Assembly (NCBI GenBank): GCA_038895395.1
Contig: JAWANJ010000042.1
Span: 1-7,711, forward strand
From: DTGL01 sp038895395
GTDB taxonomy: Archaea; Iainarchaeota; Iainarchaeia; Iainarchaeales; DTGL01
DNA length: 7,711 bases
Direction: 5' to 3'
Below, in pieces: positions 1-5,397 of the stretch; within the stretch, counting starts at the first letter, position 1; the number at the start of each line of letters is the position of its first letter. Under the pieces are notes generated by a model. That model saw only the letters and a list, made by a program, of their open reading frames with translations, made no database searches and was not told the DNA's origin. The position numbers and the translations under genes were made by a program.

Positions 1-1134
1 CTGATTGAAATAAATATCATATAAATAATTATCGATGATTGCTGGAAAGTGAACTCCAAAATAGGCCGTGGTAATCTCCCAAGCTACGTAGAGGAAATAT
101 TGGTAAACAGCATATCTTACGTTTCCCAAAACATACATTTTAGTTCCATCAGGGGAGAAGAAGAGTCCTGTCTTGTTTGAATCTCCATACTTAGGAAAAC
201 TAGGAGAAAATAATGTTTGATAGACTGCTGTAGATATGTTCCATTCTGTAGACAGAACATACTGGTAAAAACCGCCGTAAGCTCCAGAAATATACATCTT
301 GTTTCCATCTGAAGAGAAGAAGAGGCCACTAGGAGATGTATCTTGGGAACCTACGTAGAAGTTTTTATCGTATGATGCAGTAGAAATGTCCCAGGCTGTG
401 GAAAGGGAGTATTGGTAAACACGATCGCTATAATCTCCTAGAATGTACATTTTGGTTCCGTCAGGGGAGAAGAAGAGGCCACGAGGATATGTATCTTGGG
501 AACCTACGTAGAAGTTTTTATCGTATGATGCAGTAGAAATGTCCCAGGCTGTGGAAAGGGAATATTGGTAAACACGATCGCTAGAATCTCCTAGAATGTA
601 CATTTTGGTTCCGTCAGGGGAGAAGAAGAGGCCACGAGGAGATGTATCTTGGGAACCTACGTAGAAGTTTTTATCGTATGATGCAGTAGAAATGTCCCAG
701 GCTGTGGAAAGGGAGTATTGGTAAACACGATCTCTATAATCTCCTAGAATGTACATTTTGGTTCCGTCAGGGGAGAAGAAGAGGCCACGAGGAGATGTAT
801 CTCGGGAACCTACGTAGAAGTTTTTATCGTATGATGCAGTAGAAATGTCCCAGGCTGTGGAAAGGGAATATTGGTAAACACGATCGCTAGAATCTCCTAG
901 AATGTACATTTTGGTTCCATCTGAAGAGAAGAAGACACTTTGTAAGAGGTATTCGGGTATATCAACTTCGTTAAAATTTCCAACAATGCTAAAACTAGTT
1001 TGATATTTGTATTTGGTGATATCCCAGCTCGTAGCGAAAACAGCAGAGCATGTAAAAAAAAAGCACAGAGTAGTAATTAGTAAATTAATTTTTGATTTTA
1101 CAGATCCTGATATGAAAAACGAAACCCTGTGCAT
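1..1134 (-). CDS. secreted beta-propeller repeat protein, partial (C-terminus beyond left edge)
   Basis: Reading the minus strand from ATG 1134, the frame stays open to base 1 (378 codons). This is the only ATG/GTG/TTG start after an in-frame upstream TAA. Residues 1-34 form a signal peptide: a basic N-terminus, a hydrophobic stretch (about 16-34) and a likely signal peptidase cut after AVFA. The rest is tandem repeats of 51 residues (one of 53), with 'FFS(P/S)DGTKMYILG', 'VYQYSLSTAWDIS' and 'SYDKNFYVGSQDTSPRGL' segments. Seven W-(D/N/E)-I motifs and six FFSxDG motifs are visible. This SPDGTKMY / YxLSTAWD repeat type is known from predicted beta-propellers in microbial surface proteins and phages, so I infer an extracellular propeller of at least six blades. 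Substrate or partner is unknown. No Shine-Dalgarno sequence is seen. The gene is divergent from the helicase gene. Confident for fold and export; function is not recognised. Confidence 0.85.
   Translation of the reverse strand, partial: MHRVSFFISGSVKSKINLLITTLCFFFTCSAVFATSWDITKYKYQTSFSIVGNFNEVDIPEYLLQSVFFSSDGTKMYILGDSSDRVYQYSLSTAWDISTASYDKNFYVGSRDTSPRGLFFSPDGTKMYILGDYRDRVYQYSLSTAWDISTASYDKNFYVGSQDTSPRGLFFSPDGTKMYILGDSSDRVYQYSLSTAWDISTASYDKNFYVGSQDTYPRGLFFSPDGTKMYILGDYSDRVYQYSLSTAWDISTASYDKNFYVGSQDTSPSGLFFSSDGNKMYISGAYGGFYQYVLSTEWNISTAVYQTLFSPSFPKYGDSNKTGLFFSPDGTKMYVLGNVRYAVYQYFLYVAWEITTAYFGVHFPAIIDNYLYDIYFNQ
345..956 (-). repeat. four tandem 153-bp coding repeats (51 aa each)
   Basis: Units are 345-497, 498-650, 651-803 and 804-956. 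The first three are almost identical, with about 3-4 differences per 153 bp between any pair. The fourth matches for about its first 110 bp and then diverges. Units 1 and 3 share 'gggagtattgg' and 'tataatctcc'; units 2 and 4 share 'gggaatattgg' and 'tagaatctcc'. This points to duplication of a 306-bp two-unit block. The period is a multiple of three, so copy-number change keeps the reading frame. Older, diverged units lie on both sides (one at 168-327 has a 159-bp period). Confidence 0.92.
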
Positions 1135-1172
1135 AGAAATCTTTTTTTGTTTGTTTTTATTGTTTTTATTAG

Positions 1173-1199
1173 TATATAGAACCGTTTTTTTATTTAAAT
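1173..1199 (-). promoter_or_regulatory. candidate promoter boxes for the propeller gene
   Basis: On the minus strand there are two TATA-like boxes: TTTAAATA at 1198-1191 and TATATA at 1178-1173. With a start about 25 nt downstream, the first would give a leader of roughly 35 nt and the second roughly 15 nt. No GGTGA lies before ATG 1134. Which box is used cannot be decided from sequence. Confidence 0.4.
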
Positions 1200-1301
1200 C
1201 TTTGTTTTTACAATTTTATAAATTTTATTTGATTAAAAAAGTTAATTAAAGGCACTGTTTATGTTTGGGTATACGTTTACAAAAATCGTTTTTAATCAAC
1301 A

Positions 1302-1308
1302 TTTTAAA
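1302..1308 (+). promoter_or_regulatory. TATA box (TTTTAAA) for the helicase operon, probably leaderless
   Basis: TTTTAAA is centred about 27 nt before ATG 1332, the spacing expected if transcription starts at or next to the start codon. The rest of the 197-bp divergent gap (1135-1331) is T-rich on the plus strand, and I see no other gene in it. A weak GGGTAAT at 1318-1324 could act as a poor ribosome binding site if there is a leader. Confidence 0.5.
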
Positions 1309-1331
1309 CTCTATTAGGGTAATCACATATT

Positions 1332-2915
1332 ATGCAATATTTTGAACATCCGTTGTTAAAAGAGCAGGCCATAGAAAAACGTGCTTATCAAGAGAGACTT
1401 GTAAAAAGCGTATTAGAAAAAGGCAATACGCTTATTGTTGCTCCAACAGCAATTGGAAAAACAATAATAGCTGTGCTTGTTGCCACACATTTTCTTGAAA
1501 AAAACAAAGGAGTTTTGATGCTAGCGCCAACAAAACCACTGGCTTTACAACACAGTAAAACAATGAGGTCTCTGCTAAAAATACCTGAAGAAAAGATTGT
1601 ACTAATAACTGGCACAACACCTTCAAGGAAACGCCAATTAGCTTATGAAAACGCAAGCATAGTATGTGCAACACCGCAGTGCATAGAAAATGATATCAAG
1701 AAAGGCACAATCAATTTAGAGAAATTTGGCCTTTGCATCTTTGATGAAGCTCACAGAGCTGTTGGCAATTATTCGTATGTTTTCATAGGCAAGAGTTATT
1801 TGAAAGTTCCTCATGGAAAAGTGCTCGCGCTTACAGCATCACCAGGACATGAAAAAGAGCACATTGTTGAGGTTTGCAGCAATCTTAATATAAAAAACAT
1901 AGAGATAGTTACTGAAAGCGATGCTGATGTAAAACCATACATTCCAGAGCTTAAAATTGAATGGGTTAGAGTTTCGTTACCTGATAAATTTGCTGAGATA
2001 CAGATGCTTTTAAAAAGCTACATAAAAGAAACCGGTGAAACCTTGCTAAAAGCAGGATTAAACATGCATAAAAACGATTTCTTCAACAGAGCTAAGCTTC
2101 TGGAGGTCCAAAGAAAAGTAAGCCTGCAAATAGCAAAACATGGCAAGGAAAAACCTGCTTTATATAGCATTGCATCAAAGATTGCTGCAATTATAAAGGT
2201 CAACCATGCCCTGCTTCTTATAGAAACTCAGGGAGCTAGTGCCTTGTTCAACTATTTTAAGAGACTTTATGCAAAGAAAAATGTGGGAAGAGCCACCGCT
2301 ATGATGTTCAACGATGCCAAGATCAAGAAGGCAGTTGAACTTACTAAAGAGCTTTGCGAAAGCAAAGCCCAGCATCCAAAACTTTTAAAATTATTTGAAG
2401 TAGTTTCTGAGCAGCTTACAAAGAACCCAGAAAGTAGGATAATTGTCTTTAATCATTACAGAGACTCTGTAAGTGATCTGACAAAGGCCTTAAATGAGTT
2501 AAATGGTGTGCATGCTAAAGAATTCATAGGTCAAGCAAAAAGATCTTACTCGGGAATGAGCCAAAAAGAGCAAGCACAGGTGATTGAAGATTTTGAGTCT
2601 GGCAAGCTAAATGTGCTTGTTGCAACTAGCGTGGCAGAAGAAGGCCTCAATATACCGTCTTGTGACCTTGTGGTGTTTTTTGAACCAGTACCAAGTGAAA
2701 TAAGGCAGATTCAACGCAGAGGCAGGACCGCACGGTTGAGAAGTGGCAGGGTTGTTGTGCTTATAACAAGAAAAACGAAGGATGAGTCAGCACATTGGAA
2801 CGCTAGAAGAAAAGAAAGGAAAATGATTGAACAGCTTAGGTCTATAAAAGCAGGTGGGCTTGAGAGACAAAGCAAGATAACGCAATATTTTTCTCAAGGT
2901 GAAGAAAATGGGTGA
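1332..2915 (+). CDS. hef: Hef-like SF2 helicase (FANCM/MPH1 family), separate from its nuclease
   Basis: 527 residues resembling the helicase half of archaeal Hef, which unwinds or remodels forked and branched DNA at stalled replication forks. Motifs in order: I APTAIGKT (37-44, Walker lysine K43), Ia APTKPL (65-70), II DEAH (138-141) within FDEAHRAVGNYSYVF, III TASPG (168-172), IV IIVFNHYRDS (370-379), V ATSVAEEGLNIP (431-442), VI QIQRRGRTAR (459-468). A helical insert (about 205-365) between the RecA-like domains, with 'NHALLLIETQGASALFNYF', fits the Hef-specific thumb-like insert. The protein ends with QSKITQYF (513-520), a canonical PIP box for PCNA. In Pyrococcus-type Hef the ERCC4 nuclease follows in the same chain; here the chain stops and the nuclease is the next gene, overlapping by 8 nt in another frame. 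Oddities: Ala replaces the usual Gly in motifs I (PTGLGKT) and VI (GRTGR), and Asn replaces Asp in GLD of motif V. ATG 1332 fits the family N-terminus. Confidence 0.92.
   Translation: MQYFEHPLLKEQAIEKRAYQERLVKSVLEKGNTLIVAPTAIGKTIIAVLVATHFLEKNKGVLMLAPTKPLALQHSKTMRSLLKIPEEKIVLITGTTPSRKRQLAYENASIVCATPQCIENDIKKGTINLEKFGLCIFDEAHRAVGNYSYVFIGKSYLKVPHGKVLALTASPGHEKEHIVEVCSNLNIKNIEIVTESDADVKPYIPELKIEWVRVSLPDKFAEIQMLLKSYIKETGETLLKAGLNMHKNDFFNRAKLLEVQRKVSLQIAKHGKEKPALYSIASKIAAIIKVNHALLLIETQGASALFNYFKRLYAKKNVGRATAMMFNDAKIKKAVELTKELCESKAQHPKLLKLFEVVSEQLTKNPESRIIVFNHYRDSVSDLTKALNELNGVHAKEFIGQAKRSYSGMSQKEQAQVIEDFESGKLNVLVATSVAEEGLNIPSCDLVVFFEPVPSEIRQIQRRGRTARLRSGRVVVLITRKTKDESAHWNARRKERKMIEQLRSIKAGGLERQSKITQYFSQGEENG
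2888..2915 (+). other. PIP-box coding segment and helicase/nuclease overlap
   Basis: The end of the helicase frame encodes the last PIP residues (YF at 2886-2891) and the tail SQGEENG. The nuclease ATG at 2908 lies inside the helicase's last codons, giving an 8-nt overlap (2908-2915). The nuclease frame has a stop at 2878-2880, so the second protein cannot start upstream of 2881. The arrangement fits translational coupling. Confidence 0.75.
2898..2902 (+). promoter_or_regulatory. ribosome binding site GGTGA deciding the nuclease start
   Basis: GGTGA lies 5 nt before ATG 2908. The longer ORF would use GTG 2899, but that GTG sits within this ribosome binding site, so ATG 2908 is preferred. The same motif and spacing recur before eL42, eS8 and the first pilin. 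Confidence 0.75.
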
Positions 2916-3591
2916 AAAACAAGACACTCTTGTAAAATATTTGAAGTGTGAAAAACCGATAATTTTTGTAGATGATCGTGAACTTGGCTGTAATGTGATC
3001 TCTGTGTTGAAAGCACTTGGTACTGAAATTAGAAACTTGAGGTTAGAGGTTGGTGACTACCTTATTTCAGACAAAGTAGTTGTTGAAAGAAAGAGTGCTT
3101 CAGACTTTCTTAATAGCATTGTCGATGGGCGCCTATTTGACCAGCTTAGGAACATGGTCTCATACGAAAAACCAATATTGATAATTGAGGGCAGCTTAAA
3201 AGAGTTGTTCTCAACTAGGAATATAAATCAAAGGGCAATCTTAGGCGCAATAATTTCAGCAAATATTGATTTTGGAGTAACAGTCCTTTTTTCTGAAAGT
3301 GAGACACAAACTGCTGAAATCTTATACATAATTGCAAAGAGACTTCAGACACCTAAAGAAAAAAGCATCGCCTTAAATAAGAAAAGGAAATTAACCCTTT
3401 CTGAATACCAGCAATTTATAGTGGAATCTTTGCCATTGGTTGGTCCAAAAACAGCAAAGGAGCTACTTAAAAAGTTTGGTTCTGTAAGGGCGGTTTTTTG
3501 CGCTAAGAAGGAGGAGCTTGAAAACATAAAAAACATAGGTTCAAAAAAAGCGAAAAAAATAATAGAGATTTTAGATGCTAAATATAATTAA
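2908..3591 (+). CDS. XPF/ERCC4-family structure-specific nuclease (Hef nuclease half)
   Basis: 227 residues from ATG 2908. Members cut branched or 3'-flap DNA near junctions, usually as homodimers in archaea. The ERCC4 nuclease core is intact: VDDRE (21-25), GDYLIS (49-54), and VERKSASDF (59-67) carrying the ERKxxxD signature (E60, K62, D66), followed by 'SIVDGRLFDQL', typical of XPF/Hef. Two helix-hairpin-helix motifs follow: LPLVGPKTAKELLKKFG (about 175-191) and LENIKNIGSKKAKKIIEIL (about 205-223). This is the (HhH)2 DNA-binding and dimerisation module. The N-terminus contains QDTLVKYL (5-12), a degenerate PIP-like motif with Leu instead of the last aromatic. No helicase domain is attached; the upstream overlapping gene supplies it. 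The length resembles the short crenarchaeal-type XPF, but the neighbour and the sequence style point to a split Hef. The stop codon touches the tRNA gene. Confidence 0.93.
   Translation: MGEKQDTLVKYLKCEKPIIFVDDRELGCNVISVLKALGTEIRNLRLEVGDYLISDKVVVERKSASDFLNSIVDGRLFDQLRNMVSYEKPILIIEGSLKELFSTRNINQRAILGAIISANIDFGVTVLFSESETQTAEILYIIAKRLQTPKEKSIALNKKRKLTLSEYQQFIVESLPLVGPKTAKELLKKFGSVRAVFCAKKEELENIKNIGSKKAKKIIEILDAKYN
3543..3559 (-). terminator. double T7 tract, candidate terminator for the winged-helix gene
   Basis: On the minus strand the sequence reads TTTTTTT-CGC-TTTTTTT. Archaeal RNA polymerase often terminates at T runs without a hairpin. These runs lie in the 3' coding part of the nuclease gene, beyond the antisense of the tRNA. 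I infer that they end transcripts coming from 4450-3671. Confidence 0.35.
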
Positions 3592-3662
3592 GCGGCTGTG
3601 GTGTAGTGGCAGCACAAGAGCCTTCCAAGCTCTTAGCCCGGGTTCAAATCCCGGCAGCCGCA
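3592..3662 (+). tRNA. tRNA-Gly (anticodon TCC)
   Basis: A 71-nt cloverleaf folds well: acceptor GCGGCTG/CAGCCGC (7 bp), D stem GTGT/GCAC with one G-T pair, anticodon stem AGAGC/GCTCT with loop CTTCCAA (anticodon TCC at 3624-3626), 4-nt variable loop, T stem CCGGG/CCCGG with loop TTCAAAT, and discriminator A3662. It reads GGA and probably GGG. There is no intron and CCA is not encoded, since TCG follows. The first base directly follows the nuclease TAA, leaving no spacer. No convincing TATA box sits about 26 nt upstream, so cotranscription with helicase and nuclease is likely. Confidence 0.97.
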
Positions 3663-3670
3663 TCGCAAGA

Positions 3671-4450
3671 TCAAATGCTTTCCAATTTTTTTGCTGGTGC
3701 AACAACCTCAATGTTTTCACCAAGCGTTATAAGAAAACCTTGGAAAGCGATCTTTGCTCTTACTGGTTTTGCAGCCAGAAAATCTATGAGATTTTGTGCT
3801 TTCTCATAAGGCACGGCTAAGGTCTTTGCACTAACTTGTAGTTGCAAATTCTCCGCAATTTTTTCTAAAACCCCCTTCTGTGCAGTAACCATTAGTTCGC
3901 CTTTTTCACTACTTGCTAATATTTTTCTAAAAACAGCCGAAAGCAATTCTTTGCTAAAAATCCTTCTATTTGGAAAATCCATCTCTTTTAGTGCCTCTAT
4001 TTGTTTTTTTAGGACACTGCTCAAGTAAAAAAGTTGTTTGGCTTGTCTTTCAACACTTGCTTCGATAGCTTCAATGTCACACAGGTAAAACCCAACATTT
4101 TTCTTTGCAATATCTAGAAGTTCTCTTTCTACTTTGCTTCGTTCTATGAACACAGAAAGTTGCTTTACTGTTTCAGCAGCGTCTTTGTCCTTTACACTTT
4201 TATTCAACTTAATTATAAGCTTGCTTTTCATTCGACTGTAGAGAAATAGCACTCCTTTGTTTGTTATAAAAAGAGCGTCTCCTTTCTTTTTTATAAGCCC
4301 CAAGGCGCTTAAATATCTTATGGTTCTACTTAAAGCGGCCCTTGCGGAGTTTGTGCTTGAATAATCGCCAAGGATATTTGAAAGTACGTCAGTGTAGCGT
4401 ATTCCTTGATTTTGTTTTAAAATCAGAAGAACCGCTTCCTTGGAAACCAT
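3671..4450 (-). CDS. winged-helix protein of unknown function
   Basis: 259 residues; I do not recognise a named family. Residues 1-75 look like a winged helix-turn-helix: helix 'KEAVLLILKQN', helix 'YTDVLSNIL', a candidate recognition helix 'SARAALSRTIRYLSALGLI', then wing 'KKKGDALFITNKG'. Residues 75-180 are mostly helical and highly charged, possibly coiled coil, with one Cys (C124). Residues 185-252 suggest a small alpha/beta domain ('GELMVTAQKGVLEKIAENLQL', 'AKIAFQGFLITLGENIEVV'). This could be an effector-binding or dimerisation domain, but that is a guess. There is no signal peptide or membrane segment. Start ATG 4450 is supported by a TTTTAAA-type box about 29 nt upstream (leaderless). 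It lies 49 nt downstream of the eL42 stop on the same strand and converges on the tRNA with an 8-nt gap. A transcription regulator is the simplest idea. Confidence 0.7.
   Translation of the reverse strand: MVSKEAVLLILKQNQGIRYTDVLSNILGDYSSTNSARAALSRTIRYLSALGLIKKKGDALFITNKGVLFLYSRMKSKLIIKLNKSVKDKDAAETVKQLSVFIERSKVERELLDIAKKNVGFYLCDIEAIEASVERQAKQLFYLSSVLKKQIEALKEMDFPNRRIFSKELLSAVFRKILASSEKGELMVTAQKGVLEKIAENLQLQVSAKTLAVPYEKAQNLIDFLAAKPVRAKIAFQGFLITLGENIEVVAPAKKLESI
3686..3692 (+). terminator. T7 tract, candidate terminator for the helicase-nuclease-tRNA unit
   Basis: TTTTTTT begins 24 nt after the tRNA 3' end and lies within the 3' coding end of the convergent winged-helix gene. It is the first long T run on the plus strand after the tRNA. 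Confidence 0.4.
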
Positions 4451-4475
4451 AACAAATATAATTTCTTTAAAGCAA

Positions 4476-4482
4476 TTTTAAA
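4476..4482 (-). promoter_or_regulatory. TATA box for the winged-helix gene, probably leaderless
   Basis: TTTAAAA on the minus strand is centred about 29 nt before ATG 4450, in the 49-nt gap after the eL42 gene. The spacing predicts a leaderless transcript. The winged-helix gene can therefore be expressed apart from eL42. Confidence 0.45.
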
Positions 4483-4499
4483 CTTTTAGCAGATAGCAA

Positions 4500-4775
4500 T
4501 CAAACTAACTGCGGTTTTTTCATTCTTTTGCCTAAGCTAAAAACTTGCTTTTTTCCACAGACACTACAAACAGCCACAAAGGTTGGCTTTTTGTTGAGTT
4601 TTTTCTTATGAGCCAAGGCTTTGTATTTACCACCATAACCCGCGGTATTCATTTCGTGTTTTCTGGTGCCTTCGGAAAGCGTCCTAGCACGTCCACCTTT
4701 GTACTCTTTTACGCTATGTTCTGTGTGTTTTTTGCATTTTTTACAGAACCTGCTAATCTTTTTAGGGAACTCCAC
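4500..4775 (-). CDS. rpl44e: large ribosomal subunit protein eL42 (L44e)
   Basis: 91 residues from GTG 4775, the usual size for archaeal eL42 (about 90-95). The N-terminus MEFPKKISRFCKKCKKHTEH matches the family pattern (…IPKK…YCPYCKKHTEH). Zinc-binding pairs are C11-x2-C14 and C70-x2-C73 (VCSVCGKK). 'TLSEGTRKHEMNTAGYGGKY' matches the conserved 'LSxGxRR…GYGG' stretch. eL42 sits near the ribosomal E site and contacts the CCA end of E-site tRNA. A longer frame from TTG 4808 would add 11 residues not found in the family. GTG 4775 is preferred because GGTGA lies 4 nt before it. It follows the Cgi121-like gene with a 53-nt gap containing T runs. In many archaea eL42 is next to rps27e; that neighbour is absent here. 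Confidence 0.95.
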   Translation of the reverse strand: MEFPKKISRFCKKCKKHTEHSVKEYKGGRARTLSEGTRKHEMNTAGYGGKYKALAHKKKLNKKPTFVAVCSVCGKKQVFSLGKRMKKPQLV

Positions 4776-4779
4776 AAAA

Positions 4780-4784
4780 TCACC
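4780..4784 (-). promoter_or_regulatory. ribosome binding site GGTGA deciding the eL42 start
   Basis: On the minus strand GGTGA is followed by TTTT and then GTG 4775, giving the 4-nt spacing also seen before the first pilin. This supports GTG 4775 over TTG 4808. Confidence 0.75.
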
Positions 4785-4806
4785 ACTCAACCAACATTGT
4801 ATTGGC

Positions 4807-4819
4807 AAAAATTAAAAAA
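4807..4819 (-). terminator. T6-AA-T5 tract between the Cgi121-like gene and eL42
   Basis: Just after the Cgi121-like stop (4829) the minus strand reads TTTTTT, AA, TTTTT. It may end part of the upstream transcription. Equally, the TTTTTTAA core about 26 nt before 4788 could be a promoter box for eL42. Sequence alone does not decide between the two. Confidence 0.3.
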
Positions 4820-4828
4820 GGCTTTTGT

Positions 4829-5350
4829 TTAGATCAATCCTGCAAGGAGCAACGTTTGTCTTTCAATTGTTGCAAGTTCTAATGCTCTTATTGTTTTTTT
4901 GCCTTGCAAAAGTTTAGCTGGTTCTTTATAGATGGTTAGCAGTTCTTTTAGCTTTGGTTTAAATTCTATTTTGTAAAGCACAATGCCTTGCTTTTTTAAG
5001 CAATTATGCAGTCTTTTGTAATTCTCGCACAGAATTATAATTACATAAAATTTGCTTTTATATCTTGTAATATTTAGTGCCTCTTTTATGTTAGGTGTTG
5101 CATATAAATAAACCAAGAATTCTTTGCTTAACTCTCTTGCTCTTCTGCTTTTTGATCTGTAAGATCTAAGGGCTTTTTCAGCAGCGCTAAGTATTTGGCG
5201 TTTGCTGATCACTGTGTTAAGAGGCACTAATGCAAAAAAAAGGGCAGAATACAAACATTTATTAATTTTTGGCATCAAACTATTTAAATCGTAAGAACAT
5301 TTTGCAATAAAAAGATAGTATTTTGTTTTGCCCATATTAATTATGTCCAT
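4829..5350 (-). CDS. cgi121: KEOPS complex subunit Cgi121-like protein
   Basis: 173 residues from ATG 5350. Cgi121 is the KEOPS subunit that binds Bud32 and, in Methanocaldococcus, recruits tRNA by its 3' CCA end for t6A37 synthesis in the cytoplasm. Family-like segments are 'QILSAAEKALRSYRSKSRRA' (52-71), matching the helix typical of 'HxxxAxxKAxxAF', then 'SKEFLVYLYATPNIKEAL' (75-92), matching the conserved 'xEFLLYLsGxRQIxkAL', and a C-terminal helix ending 'IERQTLLLAGL', like the 'xEKxAL' end that docks on Bud32. The 'GTRQI' core is altered to ATPNI. The length is normal for the family. A TTG at 5356 would add two residues, but ATG 5350 lies about 26 nt from a TTAAAA box and is preferred. 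It is divergent from eS8 and precedes eL42. The assignment rests on motif memory, not a search. Confidence 0.7.
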   Translation of the reverse strand: MDIINMGKTKYYLFIAKCSYDLNSLMPKINKCLYSALFFALVPLNTVISKRQILSAAEKALRSYRSKSRRARELSKEFLVYLYATPNIKEALNITRYKSKFYVIIILCENYKRLHNCLKKQGIVLYKIEFKPKLKELLTIYKEPAKLLQGKKTIRALELATIERQTLLLAGLI

Positions 5351-5397
5351 ATACAATAGTCACATAAAAAAGTTTTAATGGCTTTTAGGTGATTGGC
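5347..5397. promoter_or_regulatory. compact divergent control region between Cgi121-like and eS8 genes
   Basis: Only 47 bp separate ATG 5350 (minus) from TTG 5398 (plus). On the minus strand TTAAAA at 5378-5373 fits a leaderless start at 5350. On the plus strand the only clear TATA-like box is CATATACA at 5348-5355, which overlaps the Cgi121-like start codon. This would place the eS8 transcript start near 5377 and leave a leader of about 20 nt that holds the ribosome binding site. The two promoters would overlap. Confidence 0.4.
5388..5392 (+). promoter_or_regulatory. ribosome binding site GGTGA deciding the eS8 start
   Basis: GGTGA is followed by TTGGC and then TTG 5398. The longest frame would start at GTG 5389, which lies inside this site, so TTG 5398 is preferred. 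Confidence 0.7.

Noticed and set aside
117..329. 70-codon minus-strand ORF in the repeat region
   Set aside because: It is out of frame with the long open reading frame 1134-1, which explains the repeats as a signal-peptide-bearing propeller protein.
345..956. CRISPR-like array
   Set aside because: The 153-bp units are contiguous, with no unique spacers, and encode protein repeats in frame.
1007..1249. 80-codon plus-strand ORF rich in Phe and Leu
   Set aside because: Antisense to the signal peptide and promoter region of the propeller gene; its composition simply reflects the T-rich DNA.
2899..2907. GTG 2899 as nuclease start
   Set aside because: It falls inside the GGTGA ribosome binding site, whose spacing points to ATG 2908.
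2899..2918. Programmed +1 frameshift joining helicase and nuclease into one Hef
   Set aside because: The frames would join by skipping one base near GGG-TGA, but I see no clear slippery site or stimulator, and the GGTGA site plus ATG explain separate translation.
3592..3662. Integration (att) site at the tRNA-Gly
   Set aside because: I see no integrase gene and no direct repeat of the tRNA 3' end elsewhere in the window.
3575..3820. Two plus-strand ORFs across the tRNA (3575-3820 and 3606-3809)
   Set aside because: They read through the tRNA-Gly gene and the antisense of the winged-helix gene; no homology or ribosome binding site.
4776..4808. 11-residue N-terminal extension of eL42 from TTG 4808
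   Set aside because: The extension is absent from the family, and GGTGA positions initiation at GTG 4775.
4545..4832. 95-codon plus-strand ORF opposite eL42
   Set aside because: It is antisense to a clear zinc-binding ribosomal protein gene.
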